From Acidobacteriota bacterium (GTDB taxonomy: Bacteria > Acidobacteriota > Vicinamibacteria > Vicinamibacterales > SCN-69-37), in NCBI GenBank assembly GCA_021824055.1, contig JAKALV010000012.1, positions 1-25,622 of the forward strand: a stretch of 25,622 nucleotides of DNA. The letters are read 5' to 3'. The position numbers and the translations under genes are program-made. The notes under the pieces were generated by a model. That model worked only from the letters and a program-made list of their open reading frames with translations, was not told the DNA's origin and did no database searches. This document shows positions 8,266 through 16,717 of the stretch, piece by piece (position 1 is the first letter of the stretch; every line of letters starts with the position of its first letter).

Positions 8266-9140
8266 CGTTCCACCTGATGTCGGTTGGCACTGTTGGACGC
8301 CACCCAGAGAAAGCTCTGCTTCATGGTTTCGTACAACGCGTCGCGAGCATCGCTGAAGCTGTGATTGCGGGTATCGATCGCGAGTAGCCGCCGCAAGTTG
8401 GAATCCGGTCCAAACAGCTGCCGCGCGTCAACCGCCGTGACGTACTCATCGTTGGTTGACAGGATCACACACACGGGAGCCGTGTCCCGCCGGAGGGCCG
8501 CGTACGGATGGGCGAGAAGCGGGTCGTCGACCCCAGTGCCCCCGTCGAAGGGCCTCGACGTCGGCCGTCGCCGTCCTTGAAGGCGACGAACATACTCTTC
8601 CTCCTTCGTGAGTCCCACCGCGAGGACGCCCAACACCGACGGGCGCAGAGACCCTTGCGCCGCGGCGACCACGACGAGGTCCGCCCCTCGCGAGACACCC
8701 AGGAGGAGCACCGGGGTTGAAGCGCTTACGCCCAAGTGTGCGCGACCCGTGTCAGCGACCTCTGCGAGATCTCGAGCCAGTCGCTGTACGGGCAGTTGCA
8801 GTGCGCCGTTTCCCAAATGGTCAAGATCGTCGGGGGCGATCACGCCCACCACTGGGTACCCCCGCTCGATCAGGTGATCGAAGGCGTCGAGATCCTTGGC
8901 GTGCCAACCGCCATCCCCGGTCACGAAGAGGATCAAGGGTTGAGCGGCCGCCATGGGCTGAGGAGGAGAAAGTCGAAGAGACAGCCAACGGGTCTGAACG
9001 TGCACGGCCGCGCGCGACGCGACGGGTTGCGCGCTGGCCGCAGGCATGTGCGCGCAACCGCTGGTCCCAGCCGCCAACGCGAACGCCCCCAGGCAACTGG
9101 CGGCCCCGCCACGACTCTGAGCCCTACGCACCAGCGCCAT
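8262..9140 (-). CDS. Exported VirJ/AcvB-type hydrolase, probable lipoprotein (second copy)
   Basis: This 292-aa protein carries the best VirJ signature here: LFVTGDGGWHAKDLDAFDHL (72-90), followed by GYPVVGV, the elbow LLLGVSRGAD with S150, the acid in ILSTNDEYV (D231) and the histidine in DTRNHSF (H260). The N-terminus is basic then hydrophobic and reaches TSGC at 26-29, a possible but imperfect lipobox, so it may be lipid-anchored in the periplasm. It shares the STxDEYV and NH motifs with the downstream gene, so the pair looks like an old tandem duplication. ATG 9140 has only a weak upstream site. A -24/-12-like sequence lies 66 bp upstream on this strand. It is divergent from the sensor kinase gene. 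Confidence 0.85.
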   Translation of the reverse strand: MALVRRAQSRGGAASCLGAFALAAGTSGCAHMPAASAQPVASRAAVHVQTRWLSLRLSPPQPMAAAQPLILFVTGDGGWHAKDLDAFDHLIERGYPVVGVIAPDDLDHLGNGALQLPVQRLARDLAEVADTGRAHLGVSASTPVLLLGVSRGADLVVVAAAQGSLRPSVLGVLAVGLTKEEEYVRRLQGRRRPTSRPFDGGTGVDDPLLAHPYAALRRDTAPVCVILSTNDEYVTAVDARQLFGPDSNLRRLLAIDTRNHSFSDARDALYETMKQSFLWVASNSANRHQVER

Positions 9141-9205
9141 CCGCTTGGGTTGATGTCCCGACCATCCTGTGAGTGTTCATCGTCCAGTGCTCTGATTTTG
9201 GAAAC

Positions 9206-9221
9206 AGCAAGAAGCCAGCCA
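9206..9221 (-). promoter_or_regulatory. Possible sigma54 promoter for the two hydrolase genes
   Basis: On the minus strand this reads TGGCTGGCTTCTTGCT, against the sigma54 consensus TGGCACG-N4-TTGCW: GG and GC are 10 bp apart and two positions differ. A start near 9195 would give a leader of about 55 bases to ATG 9140. Unlike the three plus-strand promoters in this window, no copy of the 28-bp upstream element was found at the expected distance (about 9282-9309), so this call is weaker. Confidence 0.35.
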
Positions 9222-9336
9222 TGCCAGTCGTCTCATCGACTCCAGCCTGGACGGCGGCGTTTGCGGCCTGTAACTCGGATGTCTATCGAGAGCGCGGGGC
9301 TGCGTCGACAGGTACGGGATATGCTGAAGCCACATC

Positions 9337-11139
9337 GTGGTTCAAGTTATTGCGCTTCGTGATCGTTTTTTTGGGCGACTCCTGATCGCCATCCTGATCT
9401 CGATGGCGGTGTCCGAGGTGGCGGTGGATGTCGCCGTCTACTACCGCCTTCGCAGTACCTTGGAGGCCGACCTGGGACAACGGCTCGTCAGGACGGCCGA
9501 CGCACTGTCGTTGGGTCTTGACGCGCGGTTGATCTCGCAATTTCGGGCGGGCGACGAAACGCTTGGCGCGTACCAACTCCTCCGATCGCGTCTGGCCCAA
9601 CAAGTTCGGGCGAATGGATTGGGCCGCGCGTATGTGGTCGACCGCGAACTGAAGACCCTGATCGATAGCAGCGACACCGCTTCGGTCGGAGATGCGCACT
9701 ATCCGCTGCTGGCCCAGCGCCGGCAGACGGCGCAGGCGTGGGACGGCGTCGCCACACCCACGCCCATCTACGTGAACGAGGAGCGCCAACTGCGGTTGAC
9801 CGCGCTGGTTCCCGTCAAGGCGCCCGACGGTTCCGTCGCCGCACTGCTTGGCGTGGATGCGGCTCCCGATTTTTTTGCCGCACTGAGTGACCTCCGGCGG
9901 GAGATGGCGATTCTCGGGTTGGCCAGTCTCGGTGTCGCGGGCCTGGGTGGACTGCTCCTGATTCGTGGGGCCGCACGCCGGCTCGATCGGGTCCGAGACA
10001 CCGTGATGCGCGCCAGTCGCGGGGACTTCACGTCGCCGAGTGATTCCCGCCAGGCGGACCAGATTGGGGCGTTGGAGCGCGACCTCGACGGCCTCCTGGA
10101 ATCGATCGTTGCGCGAGTGGACTACTACGAATCGTTGATGGCGAGCGTCGACATTGGTCTTATTGCCGCGGATCTCCAAGGCCACGTTGTGGGCGCCAAC
10201 GCTACCGCAGCACGGTGGTTCGGCGGAGACCGCCCGTTGGCTGGACGCTCGCTTCTGGATGCCGTGAACGTCGATGCTGATCTCGCTGCCTTTGCGTCGG
10301 AGGCCCTCGCTCAGCCAGGAGCCGGCCTGACGCGCGAAGTGAGCGTTCGAAGCGGTGACGCGGCGGGACGCACGCTCGCCGTCGTCGCAAGCCCTCTGGT
10401 GCAAGCGGGGCGCCGCACCGGAATGACGCTGTCCCTCTCCGACGTCACGGCCCTCCGCACGTTGGAACGCCAGGCGCGTGCGCAAGAGCGCCTGGCGGCG
10501 CTTGGGACGATGGCCGCTGGGCTGTTGCACGAGGTGCGTACGCCACTCGCCTCGATCATGATGCACCTCGACTTGCTGCGCGTCAGCCTGATCGATCAGG
10601 AGGGGCTCGAGGTCCTCGAACAGGCGTTGGGGAGCGCGGAGCGGCTGTCTCGCTTTCTCGTCGACTTCCAAATCGTGGCTGGCCTTCGCCCCCTTCGCCG
10701 CGATTGGGTGGACTTCGGCGAGGTGATCGACACCGTTCTGGACTCAGCCGAGATTCCGGCGACAATTCACGTCCGGCACTCACACGATGGTCCCGTTGTG
10801 GTGCATGCCGATCGCGACCTCTTGGAGCACGCGGTACGGAACCTTCTGCTCAATGCCGTGGAAGCGATCGGGCCAGCTGAGGGCACGATTGCGATCGACA
10901 TTGGACGGTCCGAAGACGGTGTCGTTCTCACCGTCAGTGATACGGGTTCTGGCGTGAGACTCGAGCAGCTCGACAGCGTCTTCGATCCCATGTTCACCAC
11001 CAAGCCTTCGGGGACAGGTCTGGGCTTGACCATCGTCACGCGGGTCGTCGTCGCTCACGGCGGGTCCGTCCAGGTCGCTAATGCCCCCAACGGGGGCGCC
11101 ATCTTCACGGTCCGATGGCCGCAAGGGGAGCAGCGGTAG
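9337..11139 (+). CDS. Membrane sensor histidine kinase (HAMP-PAS-HisKA-HATPase), NtrB-like
   Basis: This 600-aa protein senses an unknown periplasmic signal and should phosphorylate the adjacent activator. Order of parts: TM1 at about 12-34; a periplasmic region of about 150 residues, with some Cache-like strands (GRAYVVDRELKTLIDSS, LTALVPVKAPDGSVAALLGVD); TM2 at about 192-211; HAMP to about 262; PAS at 265-370 (ESLMASVDIGLIAADLQGHVVGAN); HisKA with H398 in LLHEVRTPLASI; HATPase with N506 in NLLLNAVEAIG, D535 in DTGSG, and GTGLGLTIV. All catalytic boxes are intact. GTG 9337 is the first available start after an in-frame TGA at 9325; there is no clear ribosome site, so a start at M23 cannot be ruled out. 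It is 4 bp from the regulator gene. Confidence 0.93.
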   Translation: MVQVIALRDRFFGRLLIAILISMAVSEVAVDVAVYYRLRSTLEADLGQRLVRTADALSLGLDARLISQFRAGDETLGAYQLLRSRLAQQVRANGLGRAYVVDRELKTLIDSSDTASVGDAHYPLLAQRRQTAQAWDGVATPTPIYVNEERQLRLTALVPVKAPDGSVAALLGVDAAPDFFAALSDLRREMAILGLASLGVAGLGGLLLIRGAARRLDRVRDTVMRASRGDFTSPSDSRQADQIGALERDLDGLLESIVARVDYYESLMASVDIGLIAADLQGHVVGANATAARWFGGDRPLAGRSLLDAVNVDADLAAFASEALAQPGAGLTREVSVRSGDAAGRTLAVVASPLVQAGRRTGMTLSLSDVTALRTLERQARAQERLAALGTMAAGLLHEVRTPLASIMMHLDLLRVSLIDQEGLEVLEQALGSAERLSRFLVDFQIVAGLRPLRRDWVDFGEVIDTVLDSAEIPATIHVRHSHDGPVVVHADRDLLEHAVRNLLLNAVEAIGPAEGTIAIDIGRSEDGVVLTVSDTGSGVRLEQLDSVFDPMFTTKPSGTGLGLTIVTRVVVAHGGSVQVANAPNGGAIFTVRWPQGEQR

Positions 11140-11143
11140 TCCT

Positions 11144-12505
11144 ATGGCACGCATTCTCGTTGTCGATGACGATCCCCGGTTGAGAGACTCCCTTCGCCGA
11201 GCGCTAGCACGACTCGATCACGAGGTCGTCGAGGCCGGGTCGATCGAAGAGGCATTGGAGCGTCTCTCCACCCCGGTGGACCTGTTGGTGACCGACATCC
11301 GGCTCGCGACCGGAACCGGTCTCGATCTGATCGCCAAAGCGCGCCGAGACTCCCTCGCGGTCAAGATTGTCGCCATGACCGGGTTTGGCTCGATCAACGT
11401 CGCCGTTGACGCGATGCGTCTCGGGGCGGACGACTTCATCGAGAAGCCGTTCAGGCTCGACGCGGTGTCCGCCCGGCTCACCAAGGTGCTCACCGCCGTG
11501 CGCCTGGAAGGTGAGGTGGCTCGGCTTCAGCGCGCGAACGAGTGCCTCCGCGACGAACTTGAAACGGACACCGGAGGGGCGAGCCTCATCGGTGACTCGG
11601 CGCCGATGCGGCAGGTGCGGGCGCTGATTGGGCGAGTGGCGCCCAGTGACGCCAGTGTGTTGATCCAAGGCGAGAGCGGGACCGGCAAGGAACTCGCCGC
11701 CCGCGAACTTCATCGGCTCAGTGCGCGTGCGACCCGACCGTTCGTGGCCTGCGATTGCAACACGTTGCCTGAGGGCGTGATTGAAAGCGAGCTCTTCGGA
11801 CACGAGAAGGGCGCTTTTACGAGCGCCGACCGTCGCCGCATCGGGCGATTCGAGCTGGCGGACACCGGCACGATCTTTCTGGACGAGATCGGCGAACTCG
11901 CACCGGGCGTACAGGTCAAGTTGCTCCGCGTCCTACAGGAGCGCGCGTTCGTGCGAGTCGGTGGGGGCGAAACCATTCGCGTGGACGTGCGCGTCGTCGC
12001 GGCCACCAATCGCGATCTGGATGTCGCCACGCAGCAGGGTCGATTCCGGACGGATCTCTTCTACCGCCTGAACGTCGTGCCGATTGTCATGCCCGCGCTC
12101 CGTGACCGACTCGACGACATTCCCCTTCTGGCCGATCTCTTCGTCAAGCGTTACGGCCGCCGTCCGAATGGGCAGCAGGTCCGGCTCGCCTCCGGCACAA
12201 TTGCCGCACTCCAGGCGTACCCCTGGCCCGGCAACGTGCGTCAGCTCGAGAATGTGATCCACCGCGGGTGTGTGCTCTGCCAGGACGACGAGATGGTGCC
12301 CGAGGACGTCGCGTTGGAACTCCGCCCAGACACCGCAGCCCCCATGAGCGGAGACCTGCGCGGCACCCTTGCGGCGCTGGAGCGGGACCTCATCGCGCGC
12401 GCCGTTCGTGATCACCACGGAAACCTTGCGGCAGCCGGCCGGGCCCTCGGCATCGAGCGCAACTTGCTCTACTATAAGTTGCGGAAGTACGGATTTCGAC
12501 CGTGA
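11144..12505 (+). CDS. NtrC-class sigma54-dependent response regulator
   Basis: This 453-aa protein has REC, AAA+ and Fis-type HTH parts. REC: acidic pocket VVDDD and phosphoacceptor D51 (LLVTDIRL), T79, K101 in EKPF. AAA+: Walker A GESGTGKE (176-183), sigma54-contact loop GAFTSA (223-228; the common form is GAFTGA), Walker B IFLDEIGEL, and R-finger region FRTDLFYRLNV. HTH: GNLAAAGRALGIERNLLYYKL at the C-terminus. It should, when phosphorylated by the kinase encoded 4 bp upstream, drive open-complex formation at -24/-12 promoters. Three such promoters with a shared upstream element lie 3.7-6.7 kb downstream and are its likely targets. ATG 11144 is chosen because the REC strand starts there; the frame extends back to 11081 inside the kinase gene. 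Confidence 0.95.
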   Translation: MARILVVDDDPRLRDSLRRALARLDHEVVEAGSIEEALERLSTPVDLLVTDIRLATGTGLDLIAKARRDSLAVKIVAMTGFGSINVAVDAMRLGADDFIEKPFRLDAVSARLTKVLTAVRLEGEVARLQRANECLRDELETDTGGASLIGDSAPMRQVRALIGRVAPSDASVLIQGESGTGKELAARELHRLSARATRPFVACDCNTLPEGVIESELFGHEKGAFTSADRRRIGRFELADTGTIFLDEIGELAPGVQVKLLRVLQERAFVRVGGGETIRVDVRVVAATNRDLDVATQQGRFRTDLFYRLNVVPIVMPALRDRLDDIPLLADLFVKRYGRRPNGQQVRLASGTIAALQAYPWPGNVRQLENVIHRGCVLCQDDEMVPEDVALELRPDTAAPMSGDLRGTLAALERDLIARAVRDHHGNLAAAGRALGIERNLLYYKLRKYGFRP

Positions 12506-13344
12506 TTCGACTCCGGACGCTGGTGGCCCTGGCCTGCTGTCTCGTTGTCGCTTCGCGCGCCCACGCCGGACCGCTCGACGACCTCGAGCGACAAATCCGC
12601 GAGGTGGTCACGCAACGACAGACATCCGAGCAACAGCGGTCGAGGCTGATGCTGGAGGCGGCCGCGTTGGCCGACGCGATCAGCGCGGCGCAAGCGTCGA
12701 GCGGAGCACCGTCGAGGGCGAACACGTCGCTCGAACGGCAACTCCGCGACTTCGATCGCCTCGCTGGCCAGCTCGACTCGGTGGACCGGGCTATCAAAAA
12801 CCACGACGCGACGATCGCGCGGCTTCGACGCGCCTTCAGCTCAGAGCTCGATAAACAGACCAAGGAACTTTCTCAGGTCGACGCTCGCACGTCCGCCGCA
12901 CGGACCGCAGAACTGGAAGCCGCGCGTCGCCGTATCGACGAGTTGATCGCACCTCCGGCCGCCTTCCGACCGCTGCTCGTGGTACGGCCGGCCGCCACGG
13001 ATACGGTGGCGGACCTCGATCAGAAACTCGCCGTCCTGGCCGTGGAGCAGTCACGAGGCACCGAGGCACTGAGTGCCTTCGACCGCGATCTGGCCGTGCT
13101 TGGAGGTCGGGCGCTCCTGACGCGCCGGCTCCTTGATGGCTTGGAATCTGCGGCCCGCGGTGCTCCACCGGATCTCCGTCTCGTCCAGCGGCAGGTCGAC
13201 GAGGTTCAGGCGCGCCTCAAGGACTTGGACGTCAAGCAGCGAGAGCTGCGACGTGTGCGTGATGCCGTGGTTGTCGGTCTCACTGATCTCAAACAGCAGG
13301 CGAGGGAGTGCCGCGCGCGTCGCGCCGCGCTAATTAAAGGTTAG
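12502..13344 (+). CDS. Secreted coiled-coil protein of unknown function
   Basis: This 280-aa protein starts with a signal peptide (MIRLRTLVALACCLVVASRAHAG) and is then almost wholly helical and rich in Ala, Arg, Asp, Gln and Leu, with heptad-like runs at about 25-70 (DDLERQIREVVTQRQTSEQQ), 80-150 and 230-275. One break near 155-168 (APPAAFRPLLVVRP) splits two coils. It is probably periplasmic, in the style of envelope-spanning hairpins or OmpH-like proteins, but I recognise no family. GTG 12502 overlaps the regulator stop by 4 bp. Its stop codon TAG (13342-13344) lies inside the target duplication of the IS, so the insertion leaves its reading frame whole. Confidence 0.8.
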   Translation: MIRLRTLVALACCLVVASRAHAGPLDDLERQIREVVTQRQTSEQQRSRLMLEAAALADAISAAQASSGAPSRANTSLERQLRDFDRLAGQLDSVDRAIKNHDATIARLRRAFSSELDKQTKELSQVDARTSAARTAELEAARRRIDELIAPPAAFRPLLVVRPAATDTVADLDQKLAVLAVEQSRGTEALSAFDRDLAVLGGRALLTRRLLDGLESAARGAPPDLRLVQRQVDEVQARLKDLDVKQRELRRVRDAVVVGLTDLKQQARECRARRAALIKG

Positions 13345-13347
13345 GAA
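13338..13347 (+). repeat. Target-site duplication of the IS, left copy
   Basis: AGGTTAGGAA flanks the left end of the element and is repeated at 14825-14834. Ten bases (eleven if one A of the terminal repeat is counted) fits the IS4 family. Confidence 0.92.
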
Positions 13348-14824
13348 TAATGCCTTTCGGAAATTCGGTGCTAAGGTCGTCACACCACTTTGAACTGCCG
13401 CGGCCCTTCGACCGAGTGGGTCTGCTGAAGGCGTGGCCATCCCCGGATCGGTTGACGGACCGCTCGCGGATTGGTGCGCGAGCGGCGTGGTCCGGTCAGG
13501 GAGCGGCGCATGAGCGCTTGACCGCGTGTGACGACTTGCGCCTTTCGTTTCTCGGTCAGCAGGTCCTCGATCGGCCCCAAGGAAAACCACAGCGAGCGCA
13601 CAATGGCGAGCACGACGCCGAACTTGATGCGAAGCGCGGGGACGGGCCCATTCGCGGCGCGCGCCCGTTCCCGGGCCACCAGCGCTGTGACCAAGATGAT
13701 GGCGGCGACTTCCTGAGCGCCGGTTTCGACCGTGTGACTCTGCAAGACGTCGGTCTGGCGCAGCACTCGCTTCGCGTAGCCGAAATACAGCTCGTGCTCC
13801 CAGCGCGTCGCGTAGACTCTGGCGAGTTCGAGCGCCGGCGCGGCCCGATGATCCAGCAGGCTCGTACAGAACCGCAGCTCGTGCCGCCGGAAGCCCGGGC
13901 GTCCGACGTGGATGCGGATCTCCCGCATCTCGACGGCGCCCGCGACGCACCACGGCCGGCCCTGCTCCCGGACATTGAGCCGGACCCGGCGACTCCCATC
14001 GGGGAGCGTCTTGAGCACCTGTGCGTTGATGTGGCGGGGGACACGGAAGAGGAAGTGGCTGCCGACGCGCCGGCACGCCGCCCACACATCGACCATCACG
14101 CTGGGGACGCCATACAAGCGATCGGCCAGCACCAGCGCGCCTTTGGGCCGCTGCGCGAACAGGCGACGCGCCATGGCCAATTCGGATTCGCCGTGGCGCG
14201 CAATCGCGGCGGCCAGCGGATTGTGCATGCCGAGTTCGCGCAGCACGTTGATGCCCAGTTTCGAGAACGCGGCGCGGCCTCGCCGCGACGCCGCTTTCGT
14301 GGTCGTCGCCGTGACTTGGGGCGTGTTCATCACACTGTATTGCGTGCCGTCGAGCGCCAAGAGCCGCCACCCACGCCAGAACGCGTCCGGCTGTCGCCGC
14401 CGCGTCGCGATCGGGCGCAGCGCCCGGCGCATCAGGTCGGCGAACACCTTCCACGGCAGACGTCACCGCCGATCGGACCAGGAACTGTCCGCGAGCGGTG
14501 CCTGGAACAACTCGAAGACGTGCTCGGTCAACGTGCCGGCGCCCTCCGCCACATGGAAGGTGGGCGCCCGCAGCATCTGATCGAGCGGGACACGCGGTTT
14601 CCGTCCACGGCCGAGCCGCGGGGTCGGCATCCAGCCTGGTCCCACCATGTCGGCCCACGCGCCGAGAAGGCCACGGGGGCTCGCCGTGATCGGCGCCGTC
14701 GATACACGGCCGCCGAGCGACCGTCGCTTTCGGTCTGGGGATGGATTCTCATCCCCACCGTAAGTACCGACTTCGCGGGAGTTGCACAAGAGAAATCTCA
14801 CATCCGCGAATCCGAAAGGCATTA
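13348..14824. mobile_element. IS4-family insertion sequence, complete ends, 1477 bp
   Basis: The element is bounded by perfect 14-bp terminal inverted repeats TAATGCCTTTCGGA (13348-13361, and reversed at 14811-14824) and flanked by the 10-bp direct repeat AGGTTAGGAA. It holds one transposase gene on the minus strand, interrupted by a nonsense codon. The insertion lies exactly between the coiled-coil gene and the barrel gene of the kinase operon. Perfect ends and perfect target repeats indicate a recent insertion. Confidence 0.93.
13380..14822 (-). pseudogene. IS4-family transposase with an in-frame stop
   Basis: The transposase reads in one frame through ...GWMPTPRLGRGRKPRVPL...GTLTEHVFELFQAPLADSSWSDRR, then TGA at 14465-14463, then RLPWKVFADLMRRALRP and on to a normal end. 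Both halves align with IS4-family proteins across the stop, so it is a nonsense mutation and not a frameshift. CGA to TGA would be the simplest change. In the 355-aa downstream part, starting at 14447, the DDE residues are visible: D33 (LLALDGTQ), D109 (LVLADRLYG), and the IS4 signature Y-x2-R-x3-E-x6-K at Y212/R215/E219/K226. The start of the N-terminal part is unclear; ATG 14822 inside the terminal repeat is in frame. Transposition would need readthrough or a helper copy in trans. Confidence 0.88.
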
Positions 14825-14834
14825 AGGTTAGGAA
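14825..14834 (+). repeat. Target-site duplication of the IS, right copy
   Basis: This is the second copy of AGGTTAGGAA. It supplies the AGGA ribosome-binding sequence 8 bp before the barrel gene start at 14842, so the insertion leaves this gene with its original translation signal. Confidence 0.92.
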
Positions 14835-14841
14835 CGCATGT

Positions 14842-16056
14842 ATGAGACTGCCACTCGTCGCTCGCCTGCTCGCCTGCTTTTGTTGCGTCGCGCCGTCGAC
14901 GTGGGCGCAATCGCCCTCGAGTGCTGCGCAGCCGCCAACGGTACCAACCACCCCATGGACGTGGCGGCCCTCGCTGTTCGTGCTCGCATCGGCGGACGAA
15001 AACACGGATCCCCCCGTCGGCGCATTCCCGGTGACGTTCGAAGAACCGGCGTTCGCAGGAAATCTCGGTGCGGGACTGGATGGCACGCACCGCACTGCGA
15101 AGACGCGGCTTGCGGTCGGGCTCTTCGGGCTCACCCGGAGCCCGTTGTCCGGTCCGGACCGTGCGATGTACATCGGGGGGCGTATCAGTTGGTCGTGGCA
15201 GCCGGCGGTTGCGTGGCGTCTCGACGTCAGAGACGGCGCGAAACTGCAGCGACAGCCCCAACTGGCTGTCGCGGGATTCCAACGAAACGACGCCGTGATC
15301 GGCGTGGAATGGCGGCCGACGACATCGCCAGTTGGCGTCTCACTCGAGGTGGGCGACCGTCGTCGTGACCTCCCTGCCCTGGAGGTGCTCGGGTTCGCGC
15401 GCCAGTCGGTGACGCTGGGTGTCGTGTCATCCACGACGACATCGGCGGCCGAGGTCGGCATCGGACTCCAGCGATATCGCGCGCCGACCGCGACGGGCCG
15501 CCGACTCATGCTCTCGGCGGAAGTGGCGAAGTTCGGTCACGCGACCATCGGATCCGCGCGCTACTCGTTCGTAGCTCCGCGGGCCGATCGGTCAATTCCG
15601 TTCACCGGTGACCCCGGCGAGCAGTCTGGCGAGTTCAGCGACATCGATCGTGCCGACTTCCTGGAGCAGTTGGCGTTTGCAGGCAGCGACTCGACGATCG
15701 CGAGTGAGGTGTTCGTCCTGGACCCCATCGAGACCGACAGCGACGACTGGGACTTCGGTCGTCGCAAGCACGTCGTCGTTGGTTACCTCTCGCGACAGTT
15801 CGCCGGCGAAGCGATCTTGTCCGGGTCCATTCGCTATCAGCGCCGGGAAGGTCCCAACCTGCTCGCACCGGAAGGGTCGGCCCTGGCCGCGCCGTTCCGC
15901 GACAATCGTGTGGCGGTGCGTGTCACGTTTCGTCGCCCGATCTCGAAACGGCTCATTGTGGTGGGGCAAGCGTCGTACCTGAGAAATCGAGGCGACCGGC
16001 CAATCCTCGATTTCTCGCGGCGCTTGCTCGGGGTCGGCCTGCAGATCCAGTTCTAA
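14842..16056 (+). CDS. Outer-membrane beta-barrel protein of unknown function
   Basis: This 404-aa protein has a signal peptide (MRLPLVARLLACFCCVAPSTWAQ) and then alternating-polarity strands typical of a barrel, for example LGAGLDGTHRTAKTRLAVGLFGL, GGRISWSWQPAVAWRLDV, RRLMLSAEVAKFGHATIGSARYSF and KRLIVVGQASYLRNRGD. It ends VGLQIQF; the final Phe is the classic barrel-assembly signal. A loop near 250-290 is rich in acidic residues (DIDRADFLEQ, DPIETDSDDWDF). ATG 14842 is chosen over ATG 14838 and longer forms because the signal peptide starts there. Before the IS arrived it would have started 17 bp after the coiled-coil gene, in the kinase operon; it may now depend on readthrough or an IS promoter. 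I recognise no family. Confidence 0.82.
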   Translation: MRLPLVARLLACFCCVAPSTWAQSPSSAAQPPTVPTTPWTWRPSLFVLASADENTDPPVGAFPVTFEEPAFAGNLGAGLDGTHRTAKTRLAVGLFGLTRSPLSGPDRAMYIGGRISWSWQPAVAWRLDVRDGAKLQRQPQLAVAGFQRNDAVIGVEWRPTTSPVGVSLEVGDRRRDLPALEVLGFARQSVTLGVVSSTTTSAAEVGIGLQRYRAPTATGRRLMLSAEVAKFGHATIGSARYSFVAPRADRSIPFTGDPGEQSGEFSDIDRADFLEQLAFAGSDSTIASEVFVLDPIETDSDDWDFGRRKHVVVGYLSRQFAGEAILSGSIRYQRREGPNLLAPEGSALAAPFRDNRVAVRVTFRRPISKRLIVVGQASYLRNRGDRPILDFSRRLLGVGLQIQF

Positions 16057-16074
16057 GCGGGCACCAGCCAAAAT

Positions 16075-16102
16075 TCTTGCGCAGCGGGCAATTTATTGCG
16101 CG
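16075..16102 (+). promoter_or_regulatory. 28-bp upstream activator element, copy A
   Basis: First of three copies of a shared element with invariant blocks TTGCGC, CG, CAATTT and TGCGC. This copy reads TCTTGCGCAGCGGG followed by CAATTTATTGCGCG. It starts 89 bp upstream of the sigma54 promoter at 16164. It is the proposed binding site of the activator encoded at 11144-12505. Confidence 0.75.
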
Positions 16103-16163
16103 CCCAGCCGCCCAGCCGCCTTGATTTGCCCACCGCCGCATCCTCAATCTCACGCAACGCGCC

Positions 16164-16179
16164 CGGCACTGACCTTGCT
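16164..16179 (+). promoter_or_regulatory. Sigma54 (-24/-12) promoter for the PepSY-like gene
   Basis: The sequence CGGCACTGACCTTGCT differs from the consensus TGGCACG-N4-TTGCW at two positions, with GG (16165-16166) and GC (16177-16178) 10 bp apart. The expected start is near 16190, leaving a leader of about 75 bases to ATG 16265. Confidence 0.78.
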
Positions 16180-16264
16180 ATTTCAACGTTAGTCGCGTCT
16201 ATTCACTGTTTTCGACAGTCGTTCCGTCAACCTGCACGCGCTGCATGCCGTTCCGAGGTGAATC

Positions 16265-16717
16265 ATGATCAGTCGCAGACTCGTGCTGACCGCCGCCGTC
16301 ATTGTCGCAACCGGCATTGGTGTCTCGGCCCAAGACAAGAAGGTGCAGATGAAGAATCTCCCAGCGGCCGTGCAGAAGGCCGTACAGGACCAGACGAAGG
16401 GCGCAACGCTTGTGGGGTTCTCGGAGGAGCGCGAAGACGGCCAGGTCTTCTACGAGGCTGAAACGAAGGTGAACGGCCGTACCCGCGACTTGCGCTTCGA
16501 CAGCGCAGGCACGCTCATGGAGGTCGAAGAAGAAGTCGCGCCGGCCGCCCTTCCAGCCGCGGTCCAGTCCTCGCTGAGTACGCATGGGAAGGTCCTGAAG
16601 GTGGAGTCGGTCACGAAGGGCTCGACGGTGACGTACGGCGCTCAGGTGGAGCAGAACGGTAAGAAGTCGGAGGTGCTCGTGGACGCCAAAGGCAACGCCA
16701 TCGTACAGAAGAGATGA
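16265..16717 (+). CDS. Secreted PepSY-like protein
   Basis: This 150-aa protein has a signal peptide (MISRRLVLTAAVIVATGIGVSAQ) and two copies of a PepSY-like unit. The first runs LPAAVQKAVQDQ...VGFSEEREDGQVFYEAETKVNGRTRDLRFDSAGTLME; the second runs LPAAVQSSLSTHGKVLKVESVTKGSTVTYGAQVEQNGKKSEVLVDAKGNAI. Such proteins are periplasmic and are often inhibitors or regulators of peptidases or sensors; no enzymatic residues are expected. The start at 16265 has GAGGTGA just upstream. It is the first gene after promoter 16164 and overlaps the broken vWA gene by 4 bp. A role in sensing or feedback on the kinase encoded at 9337 is possible but only inferred. Confidence 0.8.
   Translation: MISRRLVLTAAVIVATGIGVSAQDKKVQMKNLPAAVQKAVQDQTKGATLVGFSEEREDGQVFYEAETKVNGRTRDLRFDSAGTLMEVEEEVAPAALPAAVQSSLSTHGKVLKVESVTKGSTVTYGAQVEQNGKKSEVLVDAKGNAIVQKR

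Noticed and set aside
9347..9377. TTATTGCGCTTCG, similar to the start of the 28-bp element
   Set aside because: Later blocks (CAATTT, TGCGC) do not match without a 2-bp gap, it lies inside the kinase coding region, and no sigma54 promoter is at the right distance.
9283..10671. 462-aa open frame on the minus strand over the kinase gene
   Set aside because: It is antisense to a kinase with every catalytic box intact, and its translation shows no domain.
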